Below, piece by piece: positions 18,960 through 27,686 of a DNA stretch of 64,000 nt. The notes beneath the pieces were generated by a model. That model worked only from the letters and a program-made list of their open reading frames with translations. It did not search any database and had not been told where the DNA came from. A program made the position numbers and the translations under genes. Location of the stretch: positions 1-64,000 of the forward strand of contig CAJXHI010000007.1 of NCBI GenBank assembly GCA_913051655.1, written 5' to 3'. How positions within the stretch are numbered: the first letter of the stretch is position 1; the number at the start of each line of letters is the position of its first letter. Source of the stretch: an uncultured Alphaproteobacteria bacterium (GTDB taxonomy: Bacteria > Pseudomonadota > Alphaproteobacteria > Rhodobacterales > Rhodobacteraceae).

Positions 18960-19115
18960 GAGCAATCTTACTATCAGATAACTCCGTCGCTTTGATTGGG
19001 TCTCGCAGACGGGCACCTAATGGTTACAAAGTCGCGCTTGAAACGTTTAGAGAAAAACGCCCAGACATCAGTTCACCTACTTGTACATCAGTAAAGATTA
19101 ATGAAAAAGCAAAAC
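18960..19115 (+). pseudogene. Possible vestige of mltA (lytic transglycosylase A)
   Basis: The 385 bp between tim44 and smr hold no intact gene. One frame reads GYKVALETFREKRPDIS after an L-I-G start, which resembles the N-terminal L-x-GW...ALxAFRxxCP segment of MltA proteins encoded at this spot in related Rhodobacterales. A stop ends the frame at about 19114, and nothing after it resembles the rest of the roughly 330-residue enzyme. The assignment rests on a short match plus synteny recalled from the group, so it is tentative. The remainder of the gap to 19301 shows nothing recognisable. Confidence 0.28.
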
Positions 19116-19301
19116 CGTAGGTAAAAAACTGTTGGCCGTGTAAGATTTTAAAAATTTTCTTACATGCGCGTACCAATGTAGAATAATTTTTATGTTTAAG
19201 ATGAGCCGCTGGATAAAAAGATCCAAAATCAAAGACAGAGGGTCGCTATTCTCTCTACTACTCGGTAAGAAAACCCTGTTGTTGTCCTCACAATAGTTAT
19301 C

Positions 19302-19874
19302 ATGGCCAGACGGAAACTAAGCAAAGACGATCAAGAGCTTTGGAAGAAAGTGAAGGAAAGTGTTTCGCCGCTGTCCCATTATGGAAATTTTCCTGTCTCA
19401 CTAAAAATCTTCCCTGAAAAAGAATTGAAGACTAAATCTTCGATGAATGAATTCCAAGTTCGTCCAATCTCAAGCTCACCTCAAAGAACCCTTCCATCGC
19501 CACAGGAAAAAACTGTTCTGAAAATGGACCAGAGAGCCTTTATAAGGATGACACGCGGACGGCTTGAACCCGAAGCTACGTTGGATCTTCACGGTTATAC
19601 GCTTGCTCAAGCTCACCCGCTTCTATTGCAATTTATTCAAAGAAATTTTCGGGCAAACCGCAGGCTCGTCCTAGTAATCACCGGAAAAGGGATTAAACAT
19701 AAACCGCTCGCGGATGAACGCGAAGGATACGGGGTTCTTCGTAAGCAAGTGCCTATATGGCTATCTTCGCCTCCTTGTAAGGTAAAAATCCTTCAGGTTC
19801 ACCAAGCAAACGTGAAGCATGGCGGTTCTGGTGCCCTCTATGTTTATTTATCGCGAAACAAAACCAAAGTATGA
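19302..19874 (+). CDS. Smr domain protein
   Basis: A 190-residue Smr (small MutS-related) protein, a family with endonuclease or nicking activity in some members. The N-terminal part is charged (RRKLSKDDQELWKKVKESV) and the Smr domain starts near residue 90: LDLHGYTLAQAHPLLLQFI, then RLVLVITGKGIK and the C-terminal HGGSGALYVYLSR, matching the canonical LDLHG and TGKG...HGG...V motifs. It follows the tim44 region as in other Rhodobacterales. Its cellular role is not established. Confidence 0.9.
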   Translation: MARRKLSKDDQELWKKVKESVSPLSHYGNFPVSLKIFPEKELKTKSSMNEFQVRPISSSPQRTLPSPQEKTVLKMDQRAFIRMTRGRLEPEATLDLHGYTLAQAHPLLLQFIQRNFRANRRLVLVITGKGIKHKPLADEREGYGVLRKQVPIWLSSPPCKVKILQVHQANVKHGGSGALYVYLSRNKTKV

Positions 19875-20215
19875 AAAACTGATATATATATCCACACAGT
19901 GGATTTCTGGCCTACTGTTTCGTTGGGGGACTTTAGGTACTAAAAATCCTACTGTATTTAAAAAAAACAACAAAAGTGTAAGGCACACGGTGCTTGTAGT
20001 TTGTATTAAAGTAAAACTTTAAAAGTAAATACCCTAACCAAGTTTTGAAAAATTATCTAATCAGTCGCATTGCGAAAGTTGTGCATTAGCTAATAAAATG
20101 AGAGACTGTAAAACAGTGGTGGGTAAAATCTATCCAAAGAAACATAAACATGCCGGATAATATGTTAACCTGCCATAAAGAAAACAGAATAACTTCGCAT
20201 TATTGGGAGAAAAAA
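19875..20215. other. Intergenic region upstream of coxS
   Basis: About 340 bp with no gene I can support. It probably holds the promoter of the cox operon, but no clear -35/-10 pair stands out. A short dyad ATCCAC-ACA-GTGGAT lies near 19891-19905. The ribosome-binding site GGGAG for coxS lies at its right end. Confidence 0.5.
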
Positions 20216-20701
20216 ATGACAACAATAACAATGACTGTCAACGGACAGCTTTCGTCAAGGGAAGTCGAAGGACGCACGCTGTTAGTAGATTTTCTGAGAA
20301 ATGGTCTCAATTTGACAGGAACGCATGTTGGCTGTGATACCAGTCAATGTGGTGCTTGTACAGTTCATGTGAATGGCAGAGCCGTAAAATCCTGTACAAT
20401 GTTTGCTGCAGAAGCAGACGGTTCTTGTGTTCAAACTATAGAGGGTCAATCTAATGTCGATGGATCTTTGAACGTGATTCAACAAGCGTTTCAGGATAAC
20501 CACGGTCTTCAATGTGGGTTCTGTACACCAGGTATGGTTATGGCAGCTGCAGAATTGTTGAAAAACAATCCAAAACCGTCAGAGGCTGACATCCGTCACC
20601 ATCTCGAAGGAAATATCTGCCGCTGTACTGGGTATCACAACATTGTGAAGTCCATCATGGCTGCGTCCGGTCAAAATTTCTCAGCCATCGCTGCAGAATA
20701 A
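20216..20701 (+). CDS. coxS: CO dehydrogenase-type small (2Fe-2S) subunit
   Basis: This 161-residue protein is the iron-sulfur subunit of a xanthine-oxidase-family molybdenum hydroxylase. It carries both 2Fe-2S clusters: the plant-ferredoxin type with CDTSQCGACTVHVNGRAVKSC near residues 42-62 and the helical-domain type with QCGFCTPGM and ICRCTGYHNI. The ATG at 20216 follows GGGAGAAAAA; an upstream in-frame ATG at 20150 lacks a ribosome site. It is first in a small-large-medium order, which is that of form II aerobic CO dehydrogenases. The true substrate is not shown by the sequence. Confidence 0.93.
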   Translation: MTTITMTVNGQLSSREVEGRTLLVDFLRNGLNLTGTHVGCDTSQCGACTVHVNGRAVKSCTMFAAEADGSCVQTIEGQSNVDGSLNVIQQAFQDNHGLQCGFCTPGMVMAAAELLKNNPKPSEADIRHHLEGNICRCTGYHNIVKSIMAASGQNFSAIAAE

Positions 20702-20743
20702 TAATAACAAAAAACCCAGCTTTTTCAGCAAGGAGAGTTTATT

Positions 20744-23110
20744 ATGCCTAAAGATAGTGGCATTGGCGCGTCCAGTAAGCGCCGAGAAGATGTAAGATTT
20801 CTAACTGGCGCGGGCCAGTACACAGATGACATTAATATTCATGGACAGGCCTATGTGCACTTTCTGCGTTCGTCCATAGCGCATGGGCGTCTCAATGGTG
20901 TTGACACGAGCACCGCTGAAACCATGCCTGGTGTCGTTCGCATTTTTACTGGTTCGGATTTTGAGGGTGTTGGTGGACTACCCTGTGGATGGCAAGTGAC
21001 AGATCGCCACGGTGAACCTATGCAAGAACCGGCACACCCTGTTTTGGCGCAAGGAAAAGTACGTCATGTTGGTGATCCCATTGCGGCCATTATTGCCGAT
21101 AGTCCATCACAAGCCATTGACGCAGCAGAAGCAATCGTCGTTGATCTCGAAGAACTTCCTGCAGTGGTTGATATGAAAGAAGCCGTCAAGAATGGCGCCA
21201 CTAAAGTGCATGACGATTTGACTTCCAATCTATGTTACGACTGGGGATTTGTGGAGGAAAACAAAGATGCTGTCGGCGAAGCATTTGAACAAGCAGCTCA
21301 TGTGACTACTCTTGAGCTTGTAAACCAGCGTTTAGTGGCAAATCCGATGGAGCCACGCGTCGCAATTGGTAACTATAACCGCGCCAATGACGAAAGCACG
21401 TTGTATACCACCTCACAAAATCCACATGTGATCCGCCTTCTGATGGGCGCCTTTGTTTTGGGAATCCCAGAACATAAATTGCGTGTTGTTGCTCCAGATG
21501 TTGGTGGTGGTTTTGGAACAAAAATCTTCCACTACGCGGAAGAAGCTTTCTGTACATTTGCTGCCCGTCAAATCAATCGTGCCGTGAAGTGGACCTGCTC
21601 ACGTTCAGAGGCATTTATGTCAGATGCCCATGGTCGCGATCATGTCACTAAGATTGAACTGGCCTTGGATGCGGATAACAACTTTACAGCCATTAGAACC
21701 GACACACTCGCAAATATGGGCGCCTACCTCAGCACCTTCGCGCCTTCTGTTCCGACTTGGCTTCATGGCACGCTAATGGCGGGGAACTACAAAACGCCGC
21801 TGATTTACGTGAATGTAAAAGCAGTATTTACCAACACAGTTGCGGTCGATGCTTATCGTGGTGCAGGGCGCCCTGAAGCGACTTTTCAATTGGAACGTCT
21901 GATTGACAAGACGGCACGTGAGCTGGGCGTTGATCCGATCGCATTGCGTCGTCAGAACTTTATCACAAAATTCCCTTACGCAACGCCAGTTGCTGTGGAA
22001 TATGACACAGGCGATTACGTCGCCACGATGGATAAACTTGAACAAATTGCTGATTTGTCAGGTTTTGAAGCGCGTCGAAAAAAATCTGAAGCGGATGGAC
22101 AGTTGCGCGGTTTGGGCATCAATTGTTATATTGAAGCATGTGGTATCGCGCCATCAGCGCTTGTTGGGCAGTTGGGAGCGCGCGCTGGTTTATATGATGC
22201 GGCAACTGTGCGTGTGAACGCGACCGGAACAATCAGTGTCATGGTCGGTGCACATAGCCACGGTCAGGGGCATGAAACTTCCTTCCCTCAGGTGGTAGCC
22301 GAAATGCTTGGAATTGACGAGGGCATGATTGATATTGTACATGGTGATAGTTCCAAAATTCCATTTGGGATGGGGACTTATGGTTCCCGTTCTATTGCGG
22401 TCTGTGGATCAGCGATGGTTCGGGCAACAGAAAAAATAATCACCAAAGCCAAGAAAATCGCGTCTCATCTGTTGGAAGCATCAGAGGCTGACATCGAATT
22501 GAAAGACGGTCAATTCAATGTAATAGGTACAGATAAATCTTGTGCTTGGGGCGATGTGACATTGGCGGCTTACGTTCCGCACAATTATCCTTTGGAAGAA
22601 ATTGAACCAGGATTGGAGGAGACGGCATTTTATGACCCGTCAAACTTCACCTATCCTGCCGGAGCATATGCTTGCGAAGTCGAAGTTGATCCTGCCACAG
22701 GCAAAGTCACAATCGAACGCTTTTCAGCAGCAGACGATTTTGGTAATGTTATCAATCCAATGATTGTTTCGGGCCAGGTTCATGGTGGGATTGGTCAAGG
22801 GATCGGTCAGGCACTTTTGGAGCACGGTATCTATGATGAAAACGGTCAACTTCTAAGTGGTTCATATATGGACTACGCGATGCCACGTGCATCGGATGTC
22901 CCATTCTTTGAAGTGGATCATTCCTGTCAGACACCATGTACCCATAACCCGCTTGGCGTAAAAGGTTGCGGGGAGGCTGGCGCAATTGGTACACCACCAG
23001 CCGTCGTTAACGCAGTGATTGATGCGTTGCACTCAGGCGGCCATACCCATGTTACACACATTGATATGCCAGTATCCCCATCGCGGGTATGGTCTGCAAT
23101 CAACGGTTAA
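20744..23110 (+). CDS. coxL: CO dehydrogenase-type large (molybdopterin) subunit, form II
   Basis: The 788-residue catalytic subunit binds the molybdopterin cytosine dinucleotide cofactor. N-terminal KRREDVRFLTGAGQYTDDI, the VGGGFGTK loop, and the C-terminal LGVKGCGEAGAIGTPPAVVNA with the catalytic glutamate are all present. The active-site loop reads AYRGAGRPEATF, diagnostic of form II; genuine form I CODH has AYXCSFR with the copper-binding cysteine. Form II enzymes may oxidise other substrates, and CO oxidation is unproven for many. The ATG follows AAGGAG. No coxD, coxE, coxF or coxG accessory genes are present within the window. Confidence 0.93.
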   Translation: MPKDSGIGASSKRREDVRFLTGAGQYTDDINIHGQAYVHFLRSSIAHGRLNGVDTSTAETMPGVVRIFTGSDFEGVGGLPCGWQVTDRHGEPMQEPAHPVLAQGKVRHVGDPIAAIIADSPSQAIDAAEAIVVDLEELPAVVDMKEAVKNGATKVHDDLTSNLCYDWGFVEENKDAVGEAFEQAAHVTTLELVNQRLVANPMEPRVAIGNYNRANDESTLYTTSQNPHVIRLLMGAFVLGIPEHKLRVVAPDVGGGFGTKIFHYAEEAFCTFAARQINRAVKWTCSRSEAFMSDAHGRDHVTKIELALDADNNFTAIRTDTLANMGAYLSTFAPSVPTWLHGTLMAGNYKTPLIYVNVKAVFTNTVAVDAYRGAGRPEATFQLERLIDKTARELGVDPIALRRQNFITKFPYATPVAVEYDTGDYVATMDKLEQIADLSGFEARRKKSEADGQLRGLGINCYIEACGIAPSALVGQLGARAGLYDAATVRVNATGTISVMVGAHSHGQGHETSFPQVVAEMLGIDEGMIDIVHGDSSKIPFGMGTYGSRSIAVCGSAMVRATEKIITKAKKIASHLLEASEADIELKDGQFNVIGTDKSCAWGDVTLAAYVPHNYPLEEIEPGLEETAFYDPSNFTYPAGAYACEVEVDPATGKVTIERFSAADDFGNVINPMIVSGQVHGGIGQGIGQALLEHGIYDENGQLLSGSYMDYAMPRASDVPFFEVDHSCQTPCTHNPLGVKGCGEAGAIGTPPAVVNAVIDALHSGGHTHVTHIDMPVSPSRVWSAING

Positions 23111-23124
23111 TTGGAGGACAAACC

Positions 23125-23907
23125 ATGTATAATTTTGAATTCGTAAAACCGTTGAGTGTCGCAGACGCCGTATCAGCGCTCAGTGATGATGGCGCGCAAG
23201 CTCTGGGTGGTGGTCAAACGCTGATCCCCACCATGAAACAGCGTCTTGCATCACCTGACATATTGGTGAGCTTGGCGAATATCGTGGAAATGCGGGGTGT
23301 GAAACACTTTAGCGGAAATGTGACAATCGGTGGCGCGACAACCCATGAGGCAGTGGCTGCGGCTGATGCTTTTGCGGGACTGACAACGCTTGCTGGTAAT
23401 ATTGGTGATCCGGCCGTACGCAATCGCGGGACAATTGGTGGCTCACTGGCAAATAATGATCCGGCAGCGTGCTATCCAGCGGCAGCATTGGCAACAGGTG
23501 CGACTATCACAACAAATTCTCGTGACATCGCGGCGGATGATTATTTCCAAGGTATGTTCACGACGGCTTTGGAAGAAGGCGAAATCATCACTTCTGTGAC
23601 AATGCCGATTCCGGAGGCGTCAAATTATCAAAAGTTTGACCAGCCAGCCTCGCGCTTTGCCCTTGTTGGAGTATTTGTGGCCAAATATGCAGAAGGCGTT
23701 CGTGTTGCCGTAACAGGTGCATCAGAAGATGGTGTTTTCCGCTGGAGCGAAGCGGAAGTGGCTCTGAGTGCTAATTTCTCAGCTGACGCAATCGCTAATC
23801 TTAGCCTTGATGCCTCTGGCATGATCAAAGATCTGCACGGCAGCAAAGAGTACCGAGCAAACCTTGTCAAAGTTCTGACGGGCCGCGCTGTTGGCCTTGC
23901 AAGCTGA
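23125..23907 (+). CDS. coxM: CO dehydrogenase-type medium (FAD) subunit
   Basis: The 260-residue FAD subunit passes electrons from the iron-sulfur centres to the acceptor. It starts MYNFEFVKPLSVADAVSAL, followed by the FAD-binding ALGGGQTLIPTMKQRL and TIGGSLANNDPAACYPAAALA motifs and the CO_deh_flav_C domain at the end. The ATG at 23125 lies behind TTGGAGGAC, 14 bp after the coxL stop, whereas the outer start at 23089 overlaps coxL without a ribosome site. It is the last gene of the operon and is followed by a strong terminator. Confidence 0.93.
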   Translation: MYNFEFVKPLSVADAVSALSDDGAQALGGGQTLIPTMKQRLASPDILVSLANIVEMRGVKHFSGNVTIGGATTHEAVAAADAFAGLTTLAGNIGDPAVRNRGTIGGSLANNDPAACYPAAALATGATITTNSRDIAADDYFQGMFTTALEEGEIITSVTMPIPEASNYQKFDQPASRFALVGVFVAKYAEGVRVAVTGASEDGVFRWSEAEVALSANFSADAIANLSLDASGMIKDLHGSKEYRANLVKVLTGRAVGLAS

Positions 23908-23926
23908 TCGGTCTTTTAAATCTAAG

Positions 23927-23955
23927 AAAAACCCCGCATTGGAGCGGGGTTTTTT
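23927..23955 (+). terminator. Rho-independent terminator of coxSLM
   Basis: Perfect stem AAAACCCCGC / GCGGGGTTTT with an ATTGGA-type loop and a run of Ts, 20 bp after the coxM stop. The A-rich left arm makes it potentially bidirectional. Confidence 0.93.
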
Positions 23956-24040
23956 ATGTCAAAACGGTAAGGCAAAGCATTGTAAGCCCTAAGAGCAGCG
24001 GATATATAGCGTTAGTTATAAAAATTGGGAGTACGGCGCA

Positions 24041-24868
24041 ATGTCCAACAGGCAATTAGAAATTGCGATTGAAGCCGCATGGGATGCCAGAGATGATATC
24101 AGCCCAGAAACGACCGGTGAGCAGCGCGAGGCGATCGAAGATACGCTGAATGCGTTGGATAGTGGACATTTACGGGTTGCCGAACGTCAGGAAAGTGGCC
24201 AATGGCATGTTAATGAATGGGCTAAGAAAGCGGTTCTTCTTGGATTTCGTATCAAAGACATGGAAATTCAGGACGGAGGTCCTCAAGGGTCCGGCTGGTG
24301 GGACAAAGTTGATAACAAATTTAAAGGATGGGGCAACGATCAATGGCGCGCGGCAGGATTTCGCGCAGTGCCAAATTGCGTGGTACGTAAATCAGCTTAT
24401 ATCGCGACTGGTGTGGTTTTGATGCCATCTTTTGTTAACCTTGGTGCTTTTGTAGATAAGGGCACAATGGTGGACACTTGGGCCACCGTAGGAAGCTGTG
24501 CTCAGATTGGCAAAAATGTGCATCTTTCTGGCGGTGTTGGAATCGGTGGAGTTCTTGAACCTATGCAAGCGGGTCCAACTATTATTGAAGATAACTGTTT
24601 TATCGGTGCGCGTTCTGAGGTTGTGGAAGGCTGCATCGTTCGGGAGGGATCGGTTCTCGGCATGGGTGTTTACATTGGTCAGTCCACGAAGATTGTGGAT
24701 CGCGAAACTGGTGATGTAATGTATGGCGAAGTTCCACCCTATTCGGTGGTAGTTTCAGGAAGCATGCCTTCGAAGAATGGAATTAACCTGTACTGTGCAG
24801 TCATTGTGAAACGTGTGGATGAAAAAACCCGCAGTAAAACTGAAATTAACGAGTTATTGCGCGATTAA
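24041..24868 (+). CDS. dapD: 2,3,4,5-tetrahydropyridine-2,6-dicarboxylate N-succinyltransferase
   Basis: DapD transfers succinyl from CoA to tetrahydrodipicolinate in the lysine/diaminopimelate pathway. The 275 residues have the N-terminal helical domain, [12 protein letters not shown], and a left-handed beta-helix of hexapeptide repeats ([62 protein letters not shown], shown in part). GGGAG precedes the ATG. dapE, the later step of the same succinylase branch, is 1.3 kb downstream. Confidence 0.97.
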   Translation: MSNRQLEIAIEAAWDARDDISPETTGEQREAIEDTLNALDSGHLRVAERQESGQWHVNEWAKKAVLLGFRIKDMEIQDGGPQGSGWWDKVDNKFKGWGNDQWRAAGFRAVPNCVVRKSAYIATGVVLMPSFVNLGAFVDKGTMVDTWATVGSCAQIGKNVHLSGGVGIGGVLEPMQAGPTIIEDNCFIGARSEVVEGCIVREGSVLGMGVYIGQSTKIVDRETGDVMYGEVPPYSVVVSGSMPSKNGINLYCAVIVKRVDEKTRSKTEINELLRD

Positions 24869-24960
24869 TTCAGATTTTCCGCAAAACTCCAATAATTTAG
24901 CAAGGCTGATGAAAAATACATGATATCCCACAGAAAATAACGGAGAAGAAGGTCGGTAGA

Positions 24961-24992
24961 GCATAGCACATAATTTGAGAGAATTGCTATGC
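24961..24992. repeat. Inverted repeat in the dapD downstream gap
   Basis: Arms GCATAGCA (24961-24968) and TGCTATGC (24985-24992) are perfect and separated by 16 bases. There is no T-run, so it is not an obvious terminator. Function unknown; the rest of the 285-bp gap up to 25153 holds nothing I recognise. Confidence 0.6.
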
Positions 24993-25153
24993 ACACGCAG
25001 TTCTTCTGGAAAGCATAGAGTAAAGTCCTAAGATAATTATCGTCATAGTGAGTCTATCACAATGATTTATCGGCTTGGTTATGAGACTAAAAACGCCCTG
25101 TATCTTTTGAAACTTTACGCAGTTCGATGCGAAGGATCTCTTTAAGCATTACA

Positions 25154-25498
25154 ATGAAGAAAAAGTTACCAAAAAGCGAACAAGTTTTTACCCTTTTGGT
25201 GCAAGTGGGACGCACCAAAGACGACGGACTTCCATCGGGAAGTTCAGGTGCTGGAATTCTGTGCTTTACGGCGGCGCAGACCGAAGACGAAGCTGTGCAC
25301 GAAACTGTTAGGCTTTTAAAGCAAGCTGATATGAACCCTTTGGATGTGACTGGGTACGGTACGGAGGAAGAACGTGAGGCTGGCGGTGAGTTGTTGTCGG
25401 ATGAGGAAAGGGGCCTGATGGCTCAAGCAAGGAAAGAGAATTCTGTTATAGTTGCGCAAATTACTGCATTTTTTGAACATTCTCAGGAAAAAGTATGA
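25154..25498 (+). CDS. Small conserved-looking protein of unknown function
   Basis: A 114-residue protein starting MKKKLPKSEQVFTLLVQVGRT. It has a central run compatible with an alpha/beta fold (GAGILCFTAAQTEDEAVHETVRLLKQA) and an acidic, helical C-terminus with TEEEREAGGELLSDEERGL. No domain was recognised. I chose the ATG at 25154 rather than 25127 because the outer segment looks like leader sequence; both ribosome sites are weak. The stop overlaps the ATG of the next gene (ATGA), so it is translationally coupled to a HAD phosphatase between dapD and dapE, which argues that it is real. Confidence 0.75.
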   Translation: MKKKLPKSEQVFTLLVQVGRTKDDGLPSGSSGAGILCFTAAQTEDEAVHETVRLLKQADMNPLDVTGYGTEEEREAGGELLSDEERGLMAQARKENSVIVAQITAFFEHSQEKV

Positions 25499-26139
25499 AA
25501 ACCGTATTTTTGGACCTCGATGGTACGTTGACGGATGCAGGGCAGGGAATATTAAATTCTGTCTCCTATGCATTGGAAAAGATGGGATATGCACCCTTTG
25601 ACGGGGACGGGTCTTGGATGGTTGGCCCGCCTTTGTGGGATAGCTTTCGTGTTCTTGGTATTCCAGAAAGTCGTCTAGATGATGCTGTCCAGTATTATCG
25701 GGACCGGTATGCAGATATCGGTTGGTTGGAAAACAGTCTTTATTGTGGCGTATTGGCAGAGCTGAGTATTATGAAAGCCCGAGGATATCAACTTTGCATC
25801 ACAACATCTAAACACAATACTTATGCTCGTAAGATTACAAAACACTTTGGAATTTCAGATTTTATGGATCATGAATTTGGATCAGAAAGTGATGGCACAC
25901 GTGCTGATAAAACGACTCTAATAAAGTATGCACTGACCCAATCAAACGCTAATGTCGAAAAAAGTATCATGGTGGGCGATCGCCATTACGATATTGTGGG
26001 TGCGCAAAATAATGGATTGCCCTCAGTTGGTGTGGCATACGGATATGGTGGTCATCAAGAGCTTGAAAAAGCAGGGGCAACCAAGATAATTTCAAGGCCG
26101 GCCGACCTTTCTACTGCAATTTCCGCCGTTCTAGAATAA
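25495..26139 (+). CDS. HAD hydrolase, phosphoglycolate phosphatase-like
   Basis: The 214-residue protein has the HAD catalytic motif I FLDLDGTLTDAGQGI (nucleophile and acid/base aspartates), a cap domain, motif II CITTSKHNTYARKI, and motif IV MVGDRHYDIVGAQNNGLPSVGV. It resembles phosphoglycolate phosphatase (Gph), which removes 2-phosphoglycolate made in DNA repair or photorespiration, but other small phosphoesters are possible. It is coupled to the unknown gene upstream and lies 12 bp before dapE. Confidence 0.88.
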   Translation: MKTVFLDLDGTLTDAGQGILNSVSYALEKMGYAPFDGDGSWMVGPPLWDSFRVLGIPESRLDDAVQYYRDRYADIGWLENSLYCGVLAELSIMKARGYQLCITTSKHNTYARKITKHFGISDFMDHEFGSESDGTRADKTTLIKYALTQSNANVEKSIMVGDRHYDIVGAQNNGLPSVGVAYGYGGHQELEKAGATKIISRPADLSTAISAVLE

Positions 26140-26151
26140 AGGATCATACCT

Positions 26152-27312
26152 ATGCAATCCACTGATCCCATTGATCTTACAGCACAATTGATACGCTGTC
26201 CTTCAGTTACTCCAAAAGAGGCTGGCGCATTGACGCTTTTGCAGGATTTATTAGAAAAAAACGGCTTCCGATGTACACGCATTCCGCGCGGAGACGTTGA
26301 TAATCTTTTCGCTCGCTGGGGTGAAGGAAGAAATGGGGCAAGCCTTGGCTTTAACGGTCATACCGATGTTGTCCCGGTGGGAGATCTATCTACATGGAGC
26401 GTCGATCCCTTTGGGGCCGAACAAAAAGATGGATTTATGTACGGTCGAGGAGCCGTTGACATGAAATCAGGTGTCGCGGCTTTTGTCGCTGCTGCCATCG
26501 ATTTTGTGAAAGTCACGCCACCGGACGGATCTATTGTCATTGCTATAACAGGTGATGAAGAGCGCGATGCGGTTGACGGCACTACCGCTATATTGGACTG
26601 GATGACGCAAAATAACGAACAGATTGATCATTGCATTGTCGGTGAACCCACTTGTCCAGAAAAGTTTGGCGATATGATGAAAATTGGTCGACGCGGTTCG
26701 CTAAGTGCTTTTTTCACGGCAAAAGGCGTACAAGGTCATTCTGCTTATCCCCATAGTGCCAAGAACCCGATCCCAGCCTTGCTGAGCCTGATGGATACTT
26801 TTGTCAATCACCAATTGGATCAAGGAACGGACCATTTTGGACCCTCAAACCTTGCCATCACTACCATTGATACAGGCAACACTGCGAACAATGTTATCCC
26901 AGCACAGGCCAAAGCGACCATTAATATTCGATTTAATGATACGCATAGCGGTCAAAGCCTTAATGACTGGATCAAAGAACAAACCGTCCTGGTTACACGA
27001 GAAACTGGAATTGATATTGGCGTTGAAATAAAAATTTCTGGTGAAAGTTTTTTAACGCCACCAGGGCGGCTTTCTGATATTGTATCAAAGGCTGTTTTTG
27101 CAGAAACAGGAAAATGGCCAGAACTTTCTACAACTGGGGGAACCTCAGATGCTCGATTTGTCAAAAACCATTGCCCTGTTGTTGAATTTGGTCTCGTTGG
27201 TAAAACCATTCATGGCGTCGACGAATGTGTTGAAATAGTGCAAATTCGCCAATTGAAATCAGTATATATGAAAATTTTACAAGATTATTTTATGCAAAGT
27301 TCACGTGAATAA
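26152..27312 (+). CDS. dapE: Succinyl-diaminopimelate desuccinylase
   Basis: DapE hydrolyses N-succinyl-LL-2,6-diaminopimelate to LL-diaminopimelate and succinate. The 386-residue M20 metallopeptidase has the metal ligands in [12 protein letters not shown] and [15 protein letters not shown], the catalytic glutamate pair in [14 protein letters not shown], and the dimerisation-domain segment [22 protein letters not shown]. The last metal histidine sits in [17 protein letters not shown] precedes the ATG. It follows the HAD gene closely and ends the dapD-dapE neighbourhood. Confidence 0.97.
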   Translation: MQSTDPIDLTAQLIRCPSVTPKEAGALTLLQDLLEKNGFRCTRIPRGDVDNLFARWGEGRNGASLGFNGHTDVVPVGDLSTWSVDPFGAEQKDGFMYGRGAVDMKSGVAAFVAAAIDFVKVTPPDGSIVIAITGDEERDAVDGTTAILDWMTQNNEQIDHCIVGEPTCPEKFGDMMKIGRRGSLSAFFTAKGVQGHSAYPHSAKNPIPALLSLMDTFVNHQLDQGTDHFGPSNLAITTIDTGNTANNVIPAQAKATINIRFNDTHSGQSLNDWIKEQTVLVTRETGIDIGVEIKISGESFLTPPGRLSDIVSKAVFAETGKWPELSTTGGTSDARFVKNHCPVVEFGLVGKTIHGVDECVEIVQIRQLKSVYMKILQDYFMQSSRE

Positions 27313-27348
27313 CCATCTTATCGCTATGCTGAAAGGAGCGCGTGCAGG

Positions 27349-27666
27349 ATGATTCAAAACCCGTCATGGTATAGTTATCGGAATGGTGGCGCCAGCATAG
27401 TGTTTGCGTCACCAAAGTCGCCGACTTCGTCGTGTCCTGCGCGATCCACACTGGACGTCCACATTGGTGGTTTCGCCAGATAAAGCTGCTTTTGCAAAAC
27501 ATTCCTGGCCCTTTACATACGCGCGAGTACCGCGGGGATGTGGTATTCTTCGCCAACTGATGTGCAGATTACTTTCATTGAAACGCTAAGTGATATTGAT
27601 ACTGTGAGCGACTTGAAAAGGTCTGCTCACAAATCATCTATTCCCTTGGGCTATGACGTCAAATAA
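27349..27666 (+). pseudogene. Probable frameshifted small gene of unknown function
   Basis: AAAGGAG lies 11 nt before an ATG at 27349, but the frame stops at 27481. Stitching frames gives a sensible protein: MIQNPSWYSYRN in frame 1, then EWWRQHSVCVTKVADFVVSC and LLLQNIPGPLHTREYRGDVV in another frame, then DVQITFIETLSDIDTVSDLK back in frame 1 up to a TAA at 27664. The total is about 105 codons. I do not recognise the family. Either this is a pseudogene with two frameshifts or chance reading; the surrounding dapE and rnr genes are intact. Confidence 0.42.
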
Positions 27667-27686
27667 ATTTAGTGATATAGGGACCC

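Noticed and set aside
19886-19905. TATCCACA-containing dyad after smr as an origin element
   Set aside because: A single box without an AT-rich element or neighbours; the hemJ-maf gap is far better supported.
20744-23110. True form I (CO-oxidising) CODH
   Set aside because: The active-site loop is AYRGAGR, not AYXCSFR, and the gene order is S-L-M rather than M-S-L.
27298-27311. TTCACGTGAA core near the end of dapE as a third parS
   Set aside because: Only the 10-bp core matches; the flanking bases differ from the 16-bp consensus, and it is 13 kb from the candidate origin.
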